DNA of 64,000 bases from an uncultured Clostridia bacterium (GTDB lineage Bacteria > Bacillota > Clostridia > Lachnospirales > Anaerotignaceae). The DNA lies in the NCBI GenBank assembly GCA_910586765.1, contig CAJUJJ010000011.1, forward strand, positions 1 to 64,000. Direction: 5' to 3'. The position numbers and the translations under genes are program-made. A model generated the notes under the pieces. It did not search any database and was not told the origin of the DNA. It saw nothing but the letters and a program-made list of their open reading frames with translations. Of this stretch, positions 33,332-42,688 are shown in pieces. Numbering within the stretch: position 1 is the stretch's first letter; every line of letters begins with the position of its first letter.

Positions 33332-34354
33332 TTAACTAGATTGTCTGATTACTAATTGACATTCTGTTAATATTTTAATGGCATATTTTTGATTGTAATG
33401 CAATGGATTTTCTATTCTTTTTAATAAGAGCTGTACAGACTCCGTTACAAGAGCATTTTTTTGCACATCTATAGAAGTTAGTGCAGGAGTAATTTCTTGA
33501 CACATAGGTCTGTTGTTAAAACCAATAATTGCAATATCTTCAGGAATGTGATAACCGTGTGCTTGAAATGCTCTTATTGCACCAGAAGCAATCGTATCAT
33601 CATCACATACAAAAGCTGTAGGTATTTCATTTTTTTGATTTTCATTCAAATACATATCTACATCTTTAAAACTACCTTCTACAGTAAAAGAAGTAGGTAT
33701 AATATCTTGTTGTTTGAAAAAAATATGATAATGAGCCAAAGCATTTTGATAACCATATGCTCTTTGTTTAAAACTACTGATTTCATTTTTACATTTAAAA
33801 TAACCTATACGCTTATGCTCTTTTTCTACAATATGTTTTATGGCTTGAAATGTTCCCATTCTGTTATTTATGGCAACAGCATCACAATTTAAAGTCATAA
33901 ATTCGTTGTCTAGTGCAACAACAGGAAATGGAAGTGCTAAAAATTGTTCCATGTCTTTTTCTGCCATTTCTGTTGCAAAAACTATGCCTCCAGCTAAGTC
34001 AGAGTTTTGAAGTTGCTGTATTTGTGTAGAAACATTATTTCGTTCATCTATGGTATGTAATACCATATTATATCCATACTGAGGGATTTGTTGTGCAAAT
34101 ATTTCAAGCAGTAAAAGAAAAAAAGGGTATTGGTCTAATATTGCACCATCTTTTTTATATATAATAAATCCTATATTATGAGTAGCATCATTTATTGCAT
34201 TTACTTGTTTTATAATGTGAGCATAGCCTCTATTTTTTAATTCTGTAAAAATTTCTTGACGTTTTGCTTCTGATACACCTGGTTTATGATTGATAATCAG
34301 TGATAATGTCGCAGCAGAAATACCTAATTGTTGTGCAATTTCTTTGTTTGTCAT
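33332..34354 (-). CDS. LacI/GalR-family transcriptional regulator
   Basis: A 340-residue regulator with an N-terminal LacI DNA-binding head (MTNKEIAQQLGISAATLSLIINHKPGVSEAKRQEIFTELKNRGY) and a C-terminal effector domain with LAGGIVFATEMAE and PEDIAIIGFNNRPMCQEITPALTSIDV. It stands alone, convergent to the TPI gene. The neighbouring transcripts have SorC regulators, so its targets could be these genes or elsewhere. The 450-bp region upstream contains repeated ATATTTA/TAAATAT elements that may include its operators. Confidence 0.88.
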   Translation of the reverse strand: MTNKEIAQQLGISAATLSLIINHKPGVSEAKRQEIFTELKNRGYAHIIKQVNAINDATHNIGFIIYKKDGAILDQYPFFLLLLEIFAQQIPQYGYNMVLHTIDERNNVSTQIQQLQNSDLAGGIVFATEMAEKDMEQFLALPFPVVALDNEFMTLNCDAVAINNRMGTFQAIKHIVEKEHKRIGYFKCKNEISSFKQRAYGYQNALAHYHIFFKQQDIIPTSFTVEGSFKDVDMYLNENQKNEIPTAFVCDDDTIASGAIRAFQAHGYHIPEDIAIIGFNNRPMCQEITPALTSIDVQKNALVTESVQLLLKRIENPLHYNQKYAIKILTECQLVIRQSS

Positions 34355-34826
34355 AAACTATATTCTCCCCTATTCTCAAATAAGTTGTCGTTTACATTAT
34401 ATATAATATTATAATATATGTCAAATATTTCGTTTTAAATTTATGAATATTTAAAATAAATTTCTATTAAAATCACAAAATATTTACTAAATATTTATTA
34501 AATATTCAGTATTGAATTTTATATAAAACAGAAATATAATTCTAAACAGAAACAAAAAATTATATCACTATTTAGTAAATATAATATCTATTGTATAAAT
34601 TTATTGAAAAATAACATTATTTTATTTTTACAAATGTTCAGAAAAATAGCTAACAACACATTATAGATACAAATGTATTAATCTTTTTGTATCTATAAAA
34701 AAGAATTGAATAAAATGAAAAATGGAATAATACAAAATAAGTCACTTATACATTTGTTCAGTAATTTTGTATTTACTTTAATAAATATTTTGCTAAAATT
34801 AAGTTGTGAACAGGAGTTGTGTAAAT
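34355..34826. other. Divergent spacer, LacI regulator / SorC regulator
   Basis: 472 bp without a gene. It contains repeats built from AAATATTTA (about 34440-34510, e.g. ATATTTACTAAATATTTATTAAATATT), and two ATTTGTTCAG-like elements (ACAAATGTTCAG near 34630 and ACATTTGTTCAG near 34750) that could be SorC-family operators. AT-rich throughout. Confidence 0.45.
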
Positions 34827-35792
34827 ATGAAAAAGATAGTTGATGATTTAAGGCTAATTTATAAAGTTTGTTGTTTATATTATGAAGATGATATGAAACA
34901 GCAGGAAATTAGTGACTATTTGGGAATATCAAGAGCAACCGTTTCAAGAATGTTACAAATGGGAAAAGAACAAGGTTTAATTAAAATTGAAGTCATCAAT
35001 CCAGTCAAATTTTCATATGGCAAACTGGAAAAAGCACTTGAAAAAAAATATGGATTAAAAGATGTCATTATTGTAGAAGGGACAGCATTGGATACAAAAG
35101 AAGAAGCCTCTACCAGACTCTATGAAGAAGCTGCTATTTATTTGGCAGAGTCATTTCGTGAAGGAGAGCATATAGGCGTTTCAATGGGATACACATTACA
35201 TAATGTGGCAATGTCTAAAGTAAAATTCAGCATTGATAAACAACTAAAGTTTGTTCCCTTAATAGGAGGTGTTTCTCATGGTACAGAAGAAGGAGCAGAT
35301 GTACAAAGCAATCAAATTGCAAAAGAATTTGCGGATAAATTTGGAGGAACATACACACAATTTTTAGCACCAGCAGTATTTTCGAAAAGAACAACATTGG
35401 ATTATTTTTTGCAAGAGGAGTCTGTTAATTTTATATTTGATGAATTTAAAAAATTATCCACTATTATTATGGGTATTGGTATTCCTGAAAGAACAGAGTC
35501 TACATTAATTCGTGCAAAATATACAAGCATTGCTGAAATGGACGAGTTTGTAAAAATGGGAGCAGTAGGAGATGTTTCGCTTCAATTTTTTGATGAAAAT
35601 GGTGATAGAGAAAAATTTAAACATTTTAACGAAAGAGTTGCCGCAATGCCTTTTGAAATTGCAAACAATGTTCCTAGAAGAATTGGTATTGTAGCAGGAG
35701 CAAAAAAAGCAAAAGCAGTAAAAAGTGCCATTGCAGGGAAATATATTAACATATTAATTACAAATATTGACTGTGCTAATGCACTACTCTAA
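34827..35792 (+). CDS. SorC-family regulator of the glucitol-type PTS cluster
   Basis: A 321-residue SorC-family regulator. The helix-turn-helix is DDMKQQEISDYLGISRATVSRMLQMGKEQGLIKIEV, and the effector domain (about 60-321) contains EHIGVSMGYTLHNVA and KQLKFVPLIGGVSHGTEE, which recognises a phosphosugar. The ATG follows CAGGAG; an upstream GTG in the same frame is less likely. It is immediately in front of the PTS genes and in the same direction, so it should control and sense the substrate of that pathway. Confidence 0.92.
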   Translation: MKKIVDDLRLIYKVCCLYYEDDMKQQEISDYLGISRATVSRMLQMGKEQGLIKIEVINPVKFSYGKLEKALEKKYGLKDVIIVEGTALDTKEEASTRLYEEAAIYLAESFREGEHIGVSMGYTLHNVAMSKVKFSIDKQLKFVPLIGGVSHGTEEGADVQSNQIAKEFADKFGGTYTQFLAPAVFSKRTTLDYFLQEESVNFIFDEFKKLSTIIMGIGIPERTESTLIRAKYTSIAEMDEFVKMGAVGDVSLQFFDENGDREKFKHFNERVAAMPFEIANNVPRRIGIVAGAKKAKAVKSAIAGKYINILITNIDCANALL

Positions 35793-35911
35793 AAAGTATA
35801 TAACTCTATAAACAACTACTATATTGTTTGAAGGGTGCCCCAAATAATATAGTATTGCTTATACGAAATTATATAGCGAAAAAATATAGTAATGAAATGG
35901 AGGAAAAATTT

Positions 35912-36433
35912 ATGGATATGATTTCTAAACTTGCAGAAGGATTTATGAGCTTATTCCAAGCAGGCGGAGAACAGTTTATGGGTTGGGTAACAGGTATTAT
36001 ACCAATGGTAATCTGTTTAATGACAGCAGTAAATTCTGTAATTAAAGTAATTGGTGAACAAAGAGTAGAAAGTTTTGCAAAAAAGATTACAAAATATACT
36101 GTTTTACGCTATACATTGCTACCAATATTAGCAGTATTCTTTTTAGGAAATCCTATGTGTTATACTTTTGGACGTTTTGTTGATGAAGAATACAAACCTG
36201 CATATTATGACTCTTGTGTAAGTTTTTTACACCCCGTAACAGGATTGTTTCCTCATGCAAACCCAGCAGAATTGTTTGTATATACAGGTATTGCAGCAGG
36301 ATTGATTGAAGCAGGCTATGCAACAGGCGGACTTGCAGTAAGATATTTTATTGTTGGTATCATTGTAATATTGATTAGAGGCGTTTTGACAGAAAAAATT
36401 TATGCAAGAATGACAAAAAATGCTGCGAAATAA
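35912..36433 (+). CDS. srlA: PTS glucitol/sorbitol-family transporter, subunit IIC
   Basis: A 173-residue membrane protein of the glucitol PTS IIC family (SrlA/GutA), with four or five hydrophobic segments and conserved MTAVNSVIKVIGEQRVE, FFLGNPMCYTFGRF and CVSFLHPVTGLFPHANPAELFVY stretches. It forms the channel with the IIBC protein encoded next. The start MDMISKLAEGF follows GGAGGAAAAATTT; longer starts overlap this ribosome site. The actual polyol is not known because the usual dehydrogenase is replaced. Confidence 0.93.
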   Translation: MDMISKLAEGFMSLFQAGGEQFMGWVTGIIPMVICLMTAVNSVIKVIGEQRVESFAKKITKYTVLRYTLLPILAVFFLGNPMCYTFGRFVDEEYKPAYYDSCVSFLHPVTGLFPHANPAELFVYTGIAAGLIEAGYATGGLAVRYFIVGIIVILIRGVLTEKIYARMTKNAAK

Positions 36434-36454
36434 TACAGTAAAGGAGAGGTAGTT

Positions 36455-37465
36455 ATGTATAAAACAATCGTAATAAAAGCTGGAGATGGCGGCTGGGGCG
36501 GCCCCTTAACCATTACACCTACAGAAAAATGCCATACTGTATTGTGTGTCACAGGAGGAGGTATTGAACCTGTTGCACAAAAAATAGCAGATATGACAGG
36601 TGGTGTTGCAGTAGATGGTTTTAAAACAACATTGCCAGATGATGAAGTTATGGTTGCAGTAGTGGACTGCGGCGGAACAGCTCGTTGTGGTGTTTATCCA
36701 AAGAAAAAAATATTTACAGTAAATCTTATGCCTGTTGGACAATCTGGCCCTTTGGCACAATTTATAAAACCTGAAATATATGTTTCAGCAGTAAAAGAAA
36801 AAGATATTAGTTATGCAGATGAAAGTCAAATTGCAGCAGCACAGTCACAAGCTAGTGCAGCAGCTTCTACAACAGATAAAGGCCCTAAAACAAAAGAACA
36901 AGCAAAAGAAGAAATTAGAAAAGCAAATGAAGGCAAAAAAGAAGGTATGATTGTTAAAATCGGTAAAGGTGTTGGTGCAGTAGTAGGAAAATTCTTTCAA
37001 GCTGGACGTGAAAGCATTGATATGGTTATTAAAAATGTACTTCCATTTATGGCTTTTACAAGTACATTGCTAGGAATTATAAGCGTCAGCGGTTTAGGAA
37101 ATGTCATTGCAAATACAATTTCACCATTATGTAGTACCCTTCCAGGTATGGTAGGTATTTCCATAGTATGTGCATTACCATTCCTTTCTCCAATACTTGG
37201 ACCAGGTGCAGTTATTGCACAAGTTGTAGGTACGTTATTAGGCTCACAATTTGCACTAGGAAATATTCCAGCACAATATGCACTGCCTGCATTATTTGCA
37301 ATAGATGCTCAAGTTGGTGGTGACTTTGTACCAGTTGGATTAAGTTTAGGAGAAGCAGAACCTGAAACAATAGAAATGGGTGTTCCAGCAGTATTATTTT
37401 CCAGAATTATTACAGGGCCAGTTGCCGTACTGATTGCATTTGTTTTCAGTATAGGTATGTTTTAA
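36455..37465 (+). CDS. srlE: PTS glucitol/sorbitol-family transporter, subunit IIBC
   Basis: A 336-residue glucitol-type IIBC protein. The cytosolic IIB part (about 1-120) begins with VIKAGDGGWGGPLTITP and includes CGGTARCGVYPKK (about 72-84), where the phosphorylated cysteine lies. A charged Ala/Lys linker (130-165) precedes membrane segments (about 190-336) with FLSPILGPGAVIAQVVGTLLGSQFALG and DAQVGGDFVPVGLSLGEAEPETIEMGVPAVLFSR, conserved in SrlE. It lies 22 bp after IIC and 19 bp before IIA. Confidence 0.93.
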   Translation: MYKTIVIKAGDGGWGGPLTITPTEKCHTVLCVTGGGIEPVAQKIADMTGGVAVDGFKTTLPDDEVMVAVVDCGGTARCGVYPKKKIFTVNLMPVGQSGPLAQFIKPEIYVSAVKEKDISYADESQIAAAQSQASAAASTTDKGPKTKEQAKEEIRKANEGKKEGMIVKIGKGVGAVVGKFFQAGRESIDMVIKNVLPFMAFTSTLLGIISVSGLGNVIANTISPLCSTLPGMVGISIVCALPFLSPILGPGAVIAQVVGTLLGSQFALGNIPAQYALPALFAIDAQVGGDFVPVGLSLGEAEPETIEMGVPAVLFSRIITGPVAVLIAFVFSIGMF

Positions 37466-37483
37466 CAGGAAAGGAGCAAATAT

Positions 37484-37849
37484 ATGAAATATCAAGTAAA
37501 AATTACAGGTTTAGGTTCAGATGCTCTTGCATTTTTGGGCGATGAAACAAACTTTATTATTATATTTAATGAAGATGCACCTCCAGAATTAGCTGAAATT
37601 TCTGTATTACATACAAAATGTGTATTAAATGAAGAAATTCAATCAGGAGATACATTAAAAATTGGCACAAAAGAATTTAAAATTACAAAAGTAGGAGAAG
37701 AAGCAGCTTATACATTAAGAAATCTTGGACATTGTACACTAGATTTTAGTGGAGAAGAAGCAGCATTCAGACCCGGTTGTATTATGTTGGAAAAAGGTGA
37801 AATTACAGCAGAAGATTTAACAGTTGGTACTACCATTGAAATATTTTAA
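37484..37849 (+). CDS. srlB: PTS glucitol/sorbitol-family transporter, subunit IIA
   Basis: A 121-residue IIA of the glucitol family. ELAEISVLHTKCVLN (about 38-52) holds the phosphorylated histidine, and EEAAFRPGCIMLEKGEITAEDLTVGTTIEIF the characteristic C-terminal strand. It receives phosphate from HPr. Followed by a long hairpin (ACAGTGA ... TCACTGT, about 37854-37893) before the oxidoreductase gene. Confidence 0.93.
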   Translation: MKYQVKITGLGSDALAFLGDETNFIIIFNEDAPPELAEISVLHTKCVLNEEIQSGDTLKIGTKEFKITKVGEEAAYTLRNLGHCTLDFSGEEAAFRPGCIMLEKGEITAEDLTVGTTIEIF

Positions 37850-37931
37850 ATAAACAGTGAAAAACAGCGTAGAGCAAACAGCCCTCACTGTAAATATAAA
37901 TTATCACACAATTTAAGAGGAGGCTATTACA

Positions 37932-39251
37932 ATGTTAAACATGAATCAAAAATTAATCAAAAGAGAAGAACAAGGAAAAATTATTAAAGTTGGTGTTGTT
38001 GGTGCTGGTCAAATGGGGCGTGGTATGGTAACACAAATGGTTTTGATGAAAGGTATCACTCCTGCTATTGTTTCCGATATTAAAATAGAAAATGCAGTAC
38101 ACGCTTTTAAATATGCTGGTGTGGCTGATGAACAAATTGTTCAAGCAAAAACATTGGCAGAAGCAAATGCAGCTATGGAAGCTGGAAAATATGTTGCTTG
38201 CGACAATGCAGACTTTATTTCACAAGCTAATCTTGTAGAATGTGCTATTGATGCCACTGGTGTACCTGATGTTGGTGCAAAAGTAGCTACAGACGCATTA
38301 AAAAATAAAAAACATGTTGTTATGTTGAATGTAGAAACAGATGTTGTAATTGGACCATATTTAAGAAAATTGGCAGAAAAAGAAGGCGTTATTTATACAG
38401 GTTCTGCTGGTGATGAACCAGGTGCTGTTATGGAATTGTATTGCTTTGCAACAGCTATGGGACTTCATGTAGAAGTTATGGGTAAAGGTAAAAACAATAA
38501 ATTAGATTATGCTTGTAATCCAGATACTGTATTAGAAGAAGCAACACGTAGAAAAATGAGTCCAAAAATGCTCTGTGCATTTAAAGATGGTACAAAAACA
38601 ATGGTTGAAATGACTGCTATGTCAAATTATACAGGATTAATTCCAGATGTCATTGGCGGACACGGCCCAGAAACAGCACACGGTACAGAAGGCGTAAAAC
38701 AATTAAATGAAATATTTAAACTCAAAAAAGATGGCGGTATATTAGACAAACATGGTGTAGTAGAATATGTAAATGGTATTGCTCCTGGTGTATTTGTAAC
38801 TTGCTCTACACCAAATGAAGAAATTGCTTATCAATTATCTTACCACAGCATGGGTCCTGGACCACTTTGGACATTATACAGACCATATCACCTTTGTAAC
38901 TTAGAAACACCTTTGACAGTGGCAAAAGCAGTAATTGATGGTGAAGTAACTTGTGTTGCAAAAGATGGCTTAGTATCTGAATGTATTACAAGAGCAAAAA
39001 TTGATTTAAAAGCTGGACAAACTATTGATGGTATAGGCGGATTTACAACACATGGCTCTATTGCAACAGCAGAAGAATCTAATGCAAAAGGCTATGTACC
39101 ATTTGGCTTGGTAACAAATAAAGCGGTTATGAAAAAAGACGTGAAAAAAGGCGAATTAATTACATATGATATGATTGACCTTGATAGAGAAACATTAATT
39201 TATAAATTGAGAAAAGAACAAGATGCTATGTATGGCAGAAATGTTTTATAA
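37932..39251 (+). CDS. SAF-domain NAD(P)-dependent oxidoreductase (homoserine-dehydrogenase-like)
   Basis: A 439-residue protein of the predicted homoserine-dehydrogenase-like group with a C-terminal SAF domain (COG4091 type). The N-terminal Rossmann fold is VGVVGAGQMGRGMVTQM (about 19-35), with CAIDATGVPDVGAKVATDAL and KKHVVMLNVETDVVIGPYL, and the C-terminal SAF region is VMKKDVKKGELITYDMIDLD. It occupies the position where a sorbitol-6-phosphate dehydrogenase would be, so I infer oxidation of the PTS-imported polyol phosphate. True substrate unknown. Ribosome site AGGAGGCTATTACA. Homologues also occur in branched- or four-carbon sugar clusters. Confidence 0.85.
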   Translation: MLNMNQKLIKREEQGKIIKVGVVGAGQMGRGMVTQMVLMKGITPAIVSDIKIENAVHAFKYAGVADEQIVQAKTLAEANAAMEAGKYVACDNADFISQANLVECAIDATGVPDVGAKVATDALKNKKHVVMLNVETDVVIGPYLRKLAEKEGVIYTGSAGDEPGAVMELYCFATAMGLHVEVMGKGKNNKLDYACNPDTVLEEATRRKMSPKMLCAFKDGTKTMVEMTAMSNYTGLIPDVIGGHGPETAHGTEGVKQLNEIFKLKKDGGILDKHGVVEYVNGIAPGVFVTCSTPNEEIAYQLSYHSMGPGPLWTLYRPYHLCNLETPLTVAKAVIDGEVTCVAKDGLVSECITRAKIDLKAGQTIDGIGGFTTHGSIATAEESNAKGYVPFGLVTNKAVMKKDVKKGELITYDMIDLDRETLIYKLRKEQDAMYGRNVL

Positions 39252-39308
39252 ATTAGTATAGCGGAGTATTCTCTCTATAAATAAATAGTGGTCAAAAGTA
39301 ATATACAC

Positions 39309-39343
39309 AATATGGGATACAGATTTATTTTGTATCCCATATT
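39309..39343 (+). terminator. Hairpin between the oxidoreductase and transaldolase genes
   Basis: AATATGGGATACA ... TGTATCCCATATT, a strong stem with a short T run (TTTG); it may lower expression of the second half of the cluster, or end the first transcript. Confidence 0.65.
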
Positions 39344-39375
39344 TGTAAAATTATATTTTTAGGAGGAAAAATTAT

Positions 39376-40029
39376 ATGAGATTTTTTATAGATACGGCAA
39401 AGGTAGAAGATATTAAAAAAGCATATGATATGGGTATTATATGTGGTGTTACAACAAACCCTTCCCTAATTGCAAAAGAAGGCAGAGTATTTGAAGAAGT
39501 GATTGCAGAAATTGCAAACATAGTTGATGGTCCTATCAGCGGAGAAGTCAAAGCAACAACAGAAGATGCAGAAGGTATGATTGCAGAGGGCAGAGAGATT
39601 GCTAAAATACATAAAAATATGGTTGTTAAAATTCCTATGACAGGAGAAGGTTTAAAGGCTTGTAAACAACTGACTTCTGAAGGTATTAAAACAAATATGA
39701 CATTGATATTTACAGCAAATCAAGCACTTTTAGCAGCTAGAGCAGGTGCAACATATGTTTCTCCATTTTTGGGTAGATTAGATGATATATCTGTTAGAGG
39801 TGTTGATTTAATTTCTGAAATTGCAGCAATATTTAAAGTAGCAAAAGTAGACACACAGATTATTGCAGCAAGTGTAAGAAACCCTATTCATGTAACAGAT
39901 TGTGCATTAGCAGGAGCAGATATTGCAACCGTACCATTTTCTGTATTGGATACTATGACAAAACACCCATTAACAGATGCAGGTATTGAAAAATTTAAAA
40001 AAGATTATATTGCAGTATTCGGAGAATAG
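39376..40029 (+). CDS. Fructose-6-phosphate aldolase / TalC-type transaldolase
   Basis: A 217-residue short transaldolase of the FSA/TalC type. [36 protein letters not shown] starts the barrel; [14 protein letters not shown] (about 82-95) has the Schiff-base lysine, and [21 protein letters not shown] the active-site Arg region. It could cleave a ketose phosphate to dihydroxyacetone plus an aldose phosphate, or transfer C3 units. In this cluster it stands between an oxidoreductase and a transketolase, so it may process the oxidised product. Ribosome site AGGAGGAAAAATTAT. Confidence 0.9.
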   Translation: MRFFIDTAKVEDIKKAYDMGIICGVTTNPSLIAKEGRVFEEVIAEIANIVDGPISGEVKATTEDAEGMIAEGREIAKIHKNMVVKIPMTGEGLKACKQLTSEGIKTNMTLIFTANQALLAARAGATYVSPFLGRLDDISVRGVDLISEIAAIFKVAKVDTQIIAASVRNPIHVTDCALAGADIATVPFSVLDTMTKHPLTDAGIEKFKKDYIAVFGE

Positions 40030-40039
40030 GAGGACAGAT

Positions 40040-40876
40040 ATGAATACATTAGAATTACAAAAAATGGCAAATGAAATACGCAAGGGCATTGTCACGGCAG
40101 TGTATCATGCAAAATCAGGACACCCTGGTGGTTCTCTTTCCGCAGCAGATATTTACACTTATTTATTTTTTGAAGAAATGAATATTGACCCACAATATCC
40201 AAAAAAAGAAGATAGAGATAGATTTGTATTATCAAAAGGACATACTGCACCTGGATATTATTCCACATTAGCACACAGAGGATTTTTTGCTGTAGAAGAC
40301 TTAAAAACATTACGAAAAGTAGGCTCTCATTTGCAAGGACACCCTTGTATGCAGCATACAGCAGGTGTAGATATGTCAAGCGGTTCATTAGGACAAGGGA
40401 TTTCCGCAGCAGTAGGTATGGCTATTTCTGCAAAAATTTACAATAAAGATTATAGAGTTTACACATTGCTAGGCGATGGAGAAATACAAGAAGGGCAAGT
40501 ATGGGAAGCTGCTATGTTAGCTGGACATAGAAAACTTGATAATTTGGTAGTGATTGTGGACAACAATGGATTGCAAATTGATGGTAAAATCGACGATGTT
40601 AATTCCCCTTATCCTATTGATGAAAAATTTAAAGCATTTCATTTTCACGTTATCAATATTAATGGTCACAATTTTGATGAAATTGCAAAAGCATTTGAAG
40701 AAGCAAAACAAACAAAAGGTAAGCCAACAGCTATTATTGCAAAAACAGTAAAAGGGAAAGGTGTTTCTTTTATGGAAAATCAAGCATCATGGCATGGTGC
40801 TGCACCAAATGAGGAACAATACAATATTGCTATGGAAGATTTAGAAAAGGTAGGTGCTGCGTTATGTCAGAAGTAA
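40040..40876 (+). CDS. Transketolase, N-terminal (ThDP-binding) subunit
   Basis: A 278-residue N-terminal half of a split transketolase. Visible are AKSGHPGGSLSAADI (about 23-37), SKGHTAPGYYSTLAHRGFF, and the ThDP motif GDGEIQEGQVWEAAMLAGHRKLDNLVVIVDNNGLQIDG (about 140-177). It overlaps the next gene by 13 bp. It must pair with the C-terminal subunit encoded there. Starts at the ATG 9 nt after the AGGAGG; a longer frame upstream lies inside talC. Confidence 0.94.
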   Translation: MNTLELQKMANEIRKGIVTAVYHAKSGHPGGSLSAADIYTYLFFEEMNIDPQYPKKEDRDRFVLSKGHTAPGYYSTLAHRGFFAVEDLKTLRKVGSHLQGHPCMQHTAGVDMSSGSLGQGISAAVGMAISAKIYNKDYRVYTLLGDGEIQEGQVWEAAMLAGHRKLDNLVVIVDNNGLQIDGKIDDVNSPYPIDEKFKAFHFHVININGHNFDEIAKAFEEAKQTKGKPTAIIAKTVKGKGVSFMENQASWHGAAPNEEQYNIAMEDLEKVGAALCQK

Positions 40877-41805
40877 AAAAAATTGCAACACGTGAAAGTT
40901 ATGGGAATGCTTTGGTAGAATTAGGCAAAGAACATCAAGATATTGTTGTGCTTGATGCAGATTTAGCAGCAGCAACCAAAACAGGTGTATTTAAAAAGGT
41001 TTTTCCAGAAAGACATATTGACTGTGGTATTGCAGAAGGAAATATGATGGGAGTTGCAGCAGGCATTGCAACCACCGGCATTACTCCATTTGCAAGCAGT
41101 TTTGCTATGTTCGCAGCAGGCAGAGCATTTGAACAGATACGAAATTCTATAGGCTATCCTCATTTGAATGTTAAAATTGGTGCAACACACGCAGGTATTT
41201 CTGTAGGAGAAGATGGTGCAACACATCAATGTAATGAAGATATTGCACTGATGAGAACTATTCCTGGAATGGTTATATTAAATCCATCTGATGATGTGGA
41301 AGCAAAAGCAGCAGTAAAAGCAGCTTATGAGCATAAAGGTCCAGTTTATTTGAGATTTGGCAGACTTGCTGTACCTGTGATAAATGATACGCCAGAATAT
41401 AAATTTGAAATTGGAAAAGCAATTACATTGAAACAAGGGAAAGATGTTACAATTATTGCAAGTGGTTTGACTGTAAATGAAAGTTTAGAAGCTGCAAAAT
41501 TACTTGAAAAAAATGGTATTTCAGCTGAAGTAATCAATATGCACACAATAAAACCATTAGATGAACAAGCTGTTATTAATGCAGCAGCAAAAACAGGAAA
41601 AATTGTTACAGTAGAAGAACATTCAGTAATAGGTGGTTTAGGAAGTGCAGTTTGTGATGTTGTTGCTGAAAAAGCACAAGCAAAAGTATTAAAAATTGGA
41701 ATTAATGATGTTTTTGGGGAATCTGGTGCAGCAGTAGAGTTAATTCAAAAATATGGTTTAGATAGTGAAAGTATTTATCACAAAGTCAAAGAGTTTTTAA
41801 AATAA
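40864..41805 (+). CDS. Transketolase, C-terminal subunit
   Basis: A 313-residue C-terminal half of a split transketolase (PYR and C-terminal domains). ERHIDCGIAEGNMMGVAAGIATTGITPFASSFAMFAAGRAFEQIRN (about 50-95) includes the ThDP-activating glutamate, and VGEDGATHQCNEDIALMRTIPGM follows; the C-terminal domain has VTVEEHSVIGGLGSAV. It acts with the N-terminal subunit. Split transketolases also function on apulose 4-phosphate in D-apiose breakdown, so the substrate need not be a pentose-pathway sugar. Confidence 0.93.
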   Translation: MSEVKKIATRESYGNALVELGKEHQDIVVLDADLAAATKTGVFKKVFPERHIDCGIAEGNMMGVAAGIATTGITPFASSFAMFAAGRAFEQIRNSIGYPHLNVKIGATHAGISVGEDGATHQCNEDIALMRTIPGMVILNPSDDVEAKAAVKAAYEHKGPVYLRFGRLAVPVINDTPEYKFEIGKAITLKQGKDVTIIASGLTVNESLEAAKLLEKNGISAEVINMHTIKPLDEQAVINAAAKTGKIVTVEEHSVIGGLGSAVCDVVAEKAQAKVLKIGINDVFGESGAAVELIQKYGLDSESIYHKVKEFLK

Positions 41806-41817
41806 GGTTGTGTTATA

Positions 41818-42243
41818 ATGAAAATAGGTATCAGTAATGACCATTCCGCAGTTGAAATGAAAAACGAAATCAAAAAATATTTAGAAGAAAAAGGATATGA
41901 AGTTATTGACTATGGTGCTCAAACTACAGAAAGCTGCAATTATGCCCTTTATGGTAAAAAAGCAGCAGAAGCAGTTGTAAATGGTGAAGTGGAAAAAGCT
42001 GTATTGATTTGTGGTACAGGTATTGGCATTTCACTTGCAGCAAATAAAGTAAAAGGGATTCGTTGTGCAGTATGTAGTGAACCAGTAAGTGCTAGACTTA
42101 GCAAAGAACATAACAATGCAAATATGATTGCTTTTGGTGCTAGAATTGTTGGTATAGAAATGGCAAAAAGTATTGTGTCTGCATGGCTTGATGCTATATT
42201 TGCTGGAGGTAGACATCAGCAAAGAATTGATACAATAGAATAA
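41818..42243 (+). CDS. RpiB/LacA/LacB-family sugar-phosphate isomerase
   Basis: A 141-residue isomerase. MKIGISNDHSAVEMKNEIKKYLEEKGYEVIDYGAQ opens the fold and LICGTGIGISLAANKVKGIRCAVCSEPVSARLSKEHNNANMIAFGARIVG (about 63-112) carries the catalytic cysteine (CGTG) and the His/Asn/Asp pocket. It would isomerise an aldose-ketose phosphate pair: ribose-5-P/ribulose-5-P, allose-6-P, galactose-6-P, or a branched or tetrose analogue. No other RpiB-type gene is in the window. Confidence 0.9.
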   Translation: MKIGISNDHSAVEMKNEIKKYLEEKGYEVIDYGAQTTESCNYALYGKKAAEAVVNGEVEKAVLICGTGIGISLAANKVKGIRCAVCSEPVSARLSKEHNNANMIAFGARIVGIEMAKSIVSAWLDAIFAGGRHQQRIDTIE

Positions 42244-42260
42244 ACATAGGAGGAATTAAA

Positions 42261-42677
42261 ATGGGACAGTTAAGCGGAGTTTCTACATTATTGTTAATTG
42301 TATTTTGCTTATTTGTAATGCAGGCAATTGGTGGATATTTTCAAATAAAAGATTATAGAAAATCTGTAAAAAGAGTGCATAAACTTGGTAATGTCGGTAT
42401 TGGACAAAAAAGAGGAAAATTGCTCTCTGGCTATCTCATTTTAATTGCCTGTGACAATAATGGCATTATTACAGGTGCAGAAATTATGGAAGGATTAAGT
42501 TTTTTTGCTAAATTTAAACCAACAAACAGCTTTTTAAATAGAGAAATGATTGGAACATCAATATATGATTTCCTTCAAATCACAAGAAATTTTGATAAAA
42601 AACAAACAAAAAAATATAGAGGCTATATCAATGCTTTAGAGGCACTAAATATTCGATTAGAAGAAAATAAAAAATAG
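42261..42677 (+). CDS. gutM: Glucitol operon activator-like protein GutM
   Basis: A 138-residue GutM-family protein. It has one N-terminal membrane segment (LSGVSTLLLIVFCLFVMQAIGGYFQI), which would place it in the membrane, and a basic cytosolic body with the family's RVHKLGNVGIGQKRGKLLSGYLILIACDNNGIITGAEIMEGLSFFAKF. GutM is described as an activator of gut/srl genes; here it is the last gene, next to a terminator. Confirms that the cluster descends from a glucitol PTS locus. Confidence 0.88.
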   Translation: MGQLSGVSTLLLIVFCLFVMQAIGGYFQIKDYRKSVKRVHKLGNVGIGQKRGKLLSGYLILIACDNNGIITGAEIMEGLSFFAKFKPTNSFLNREMIGTSIYDFLQITRNFDKKQTKKYRGYINALEALNIRLEENKK

Positions 42678-42688
42678 TAAAAACACTA

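Noticed and set aside
34440..34520. Short AAATATTTA repeats as a CRISPR array or replication origin iterons
   Set aside because: Units are only about 9-12 bp, irregular, without spacers, and there is no replication gene; more likely operator clutter or low-complexity DNA.
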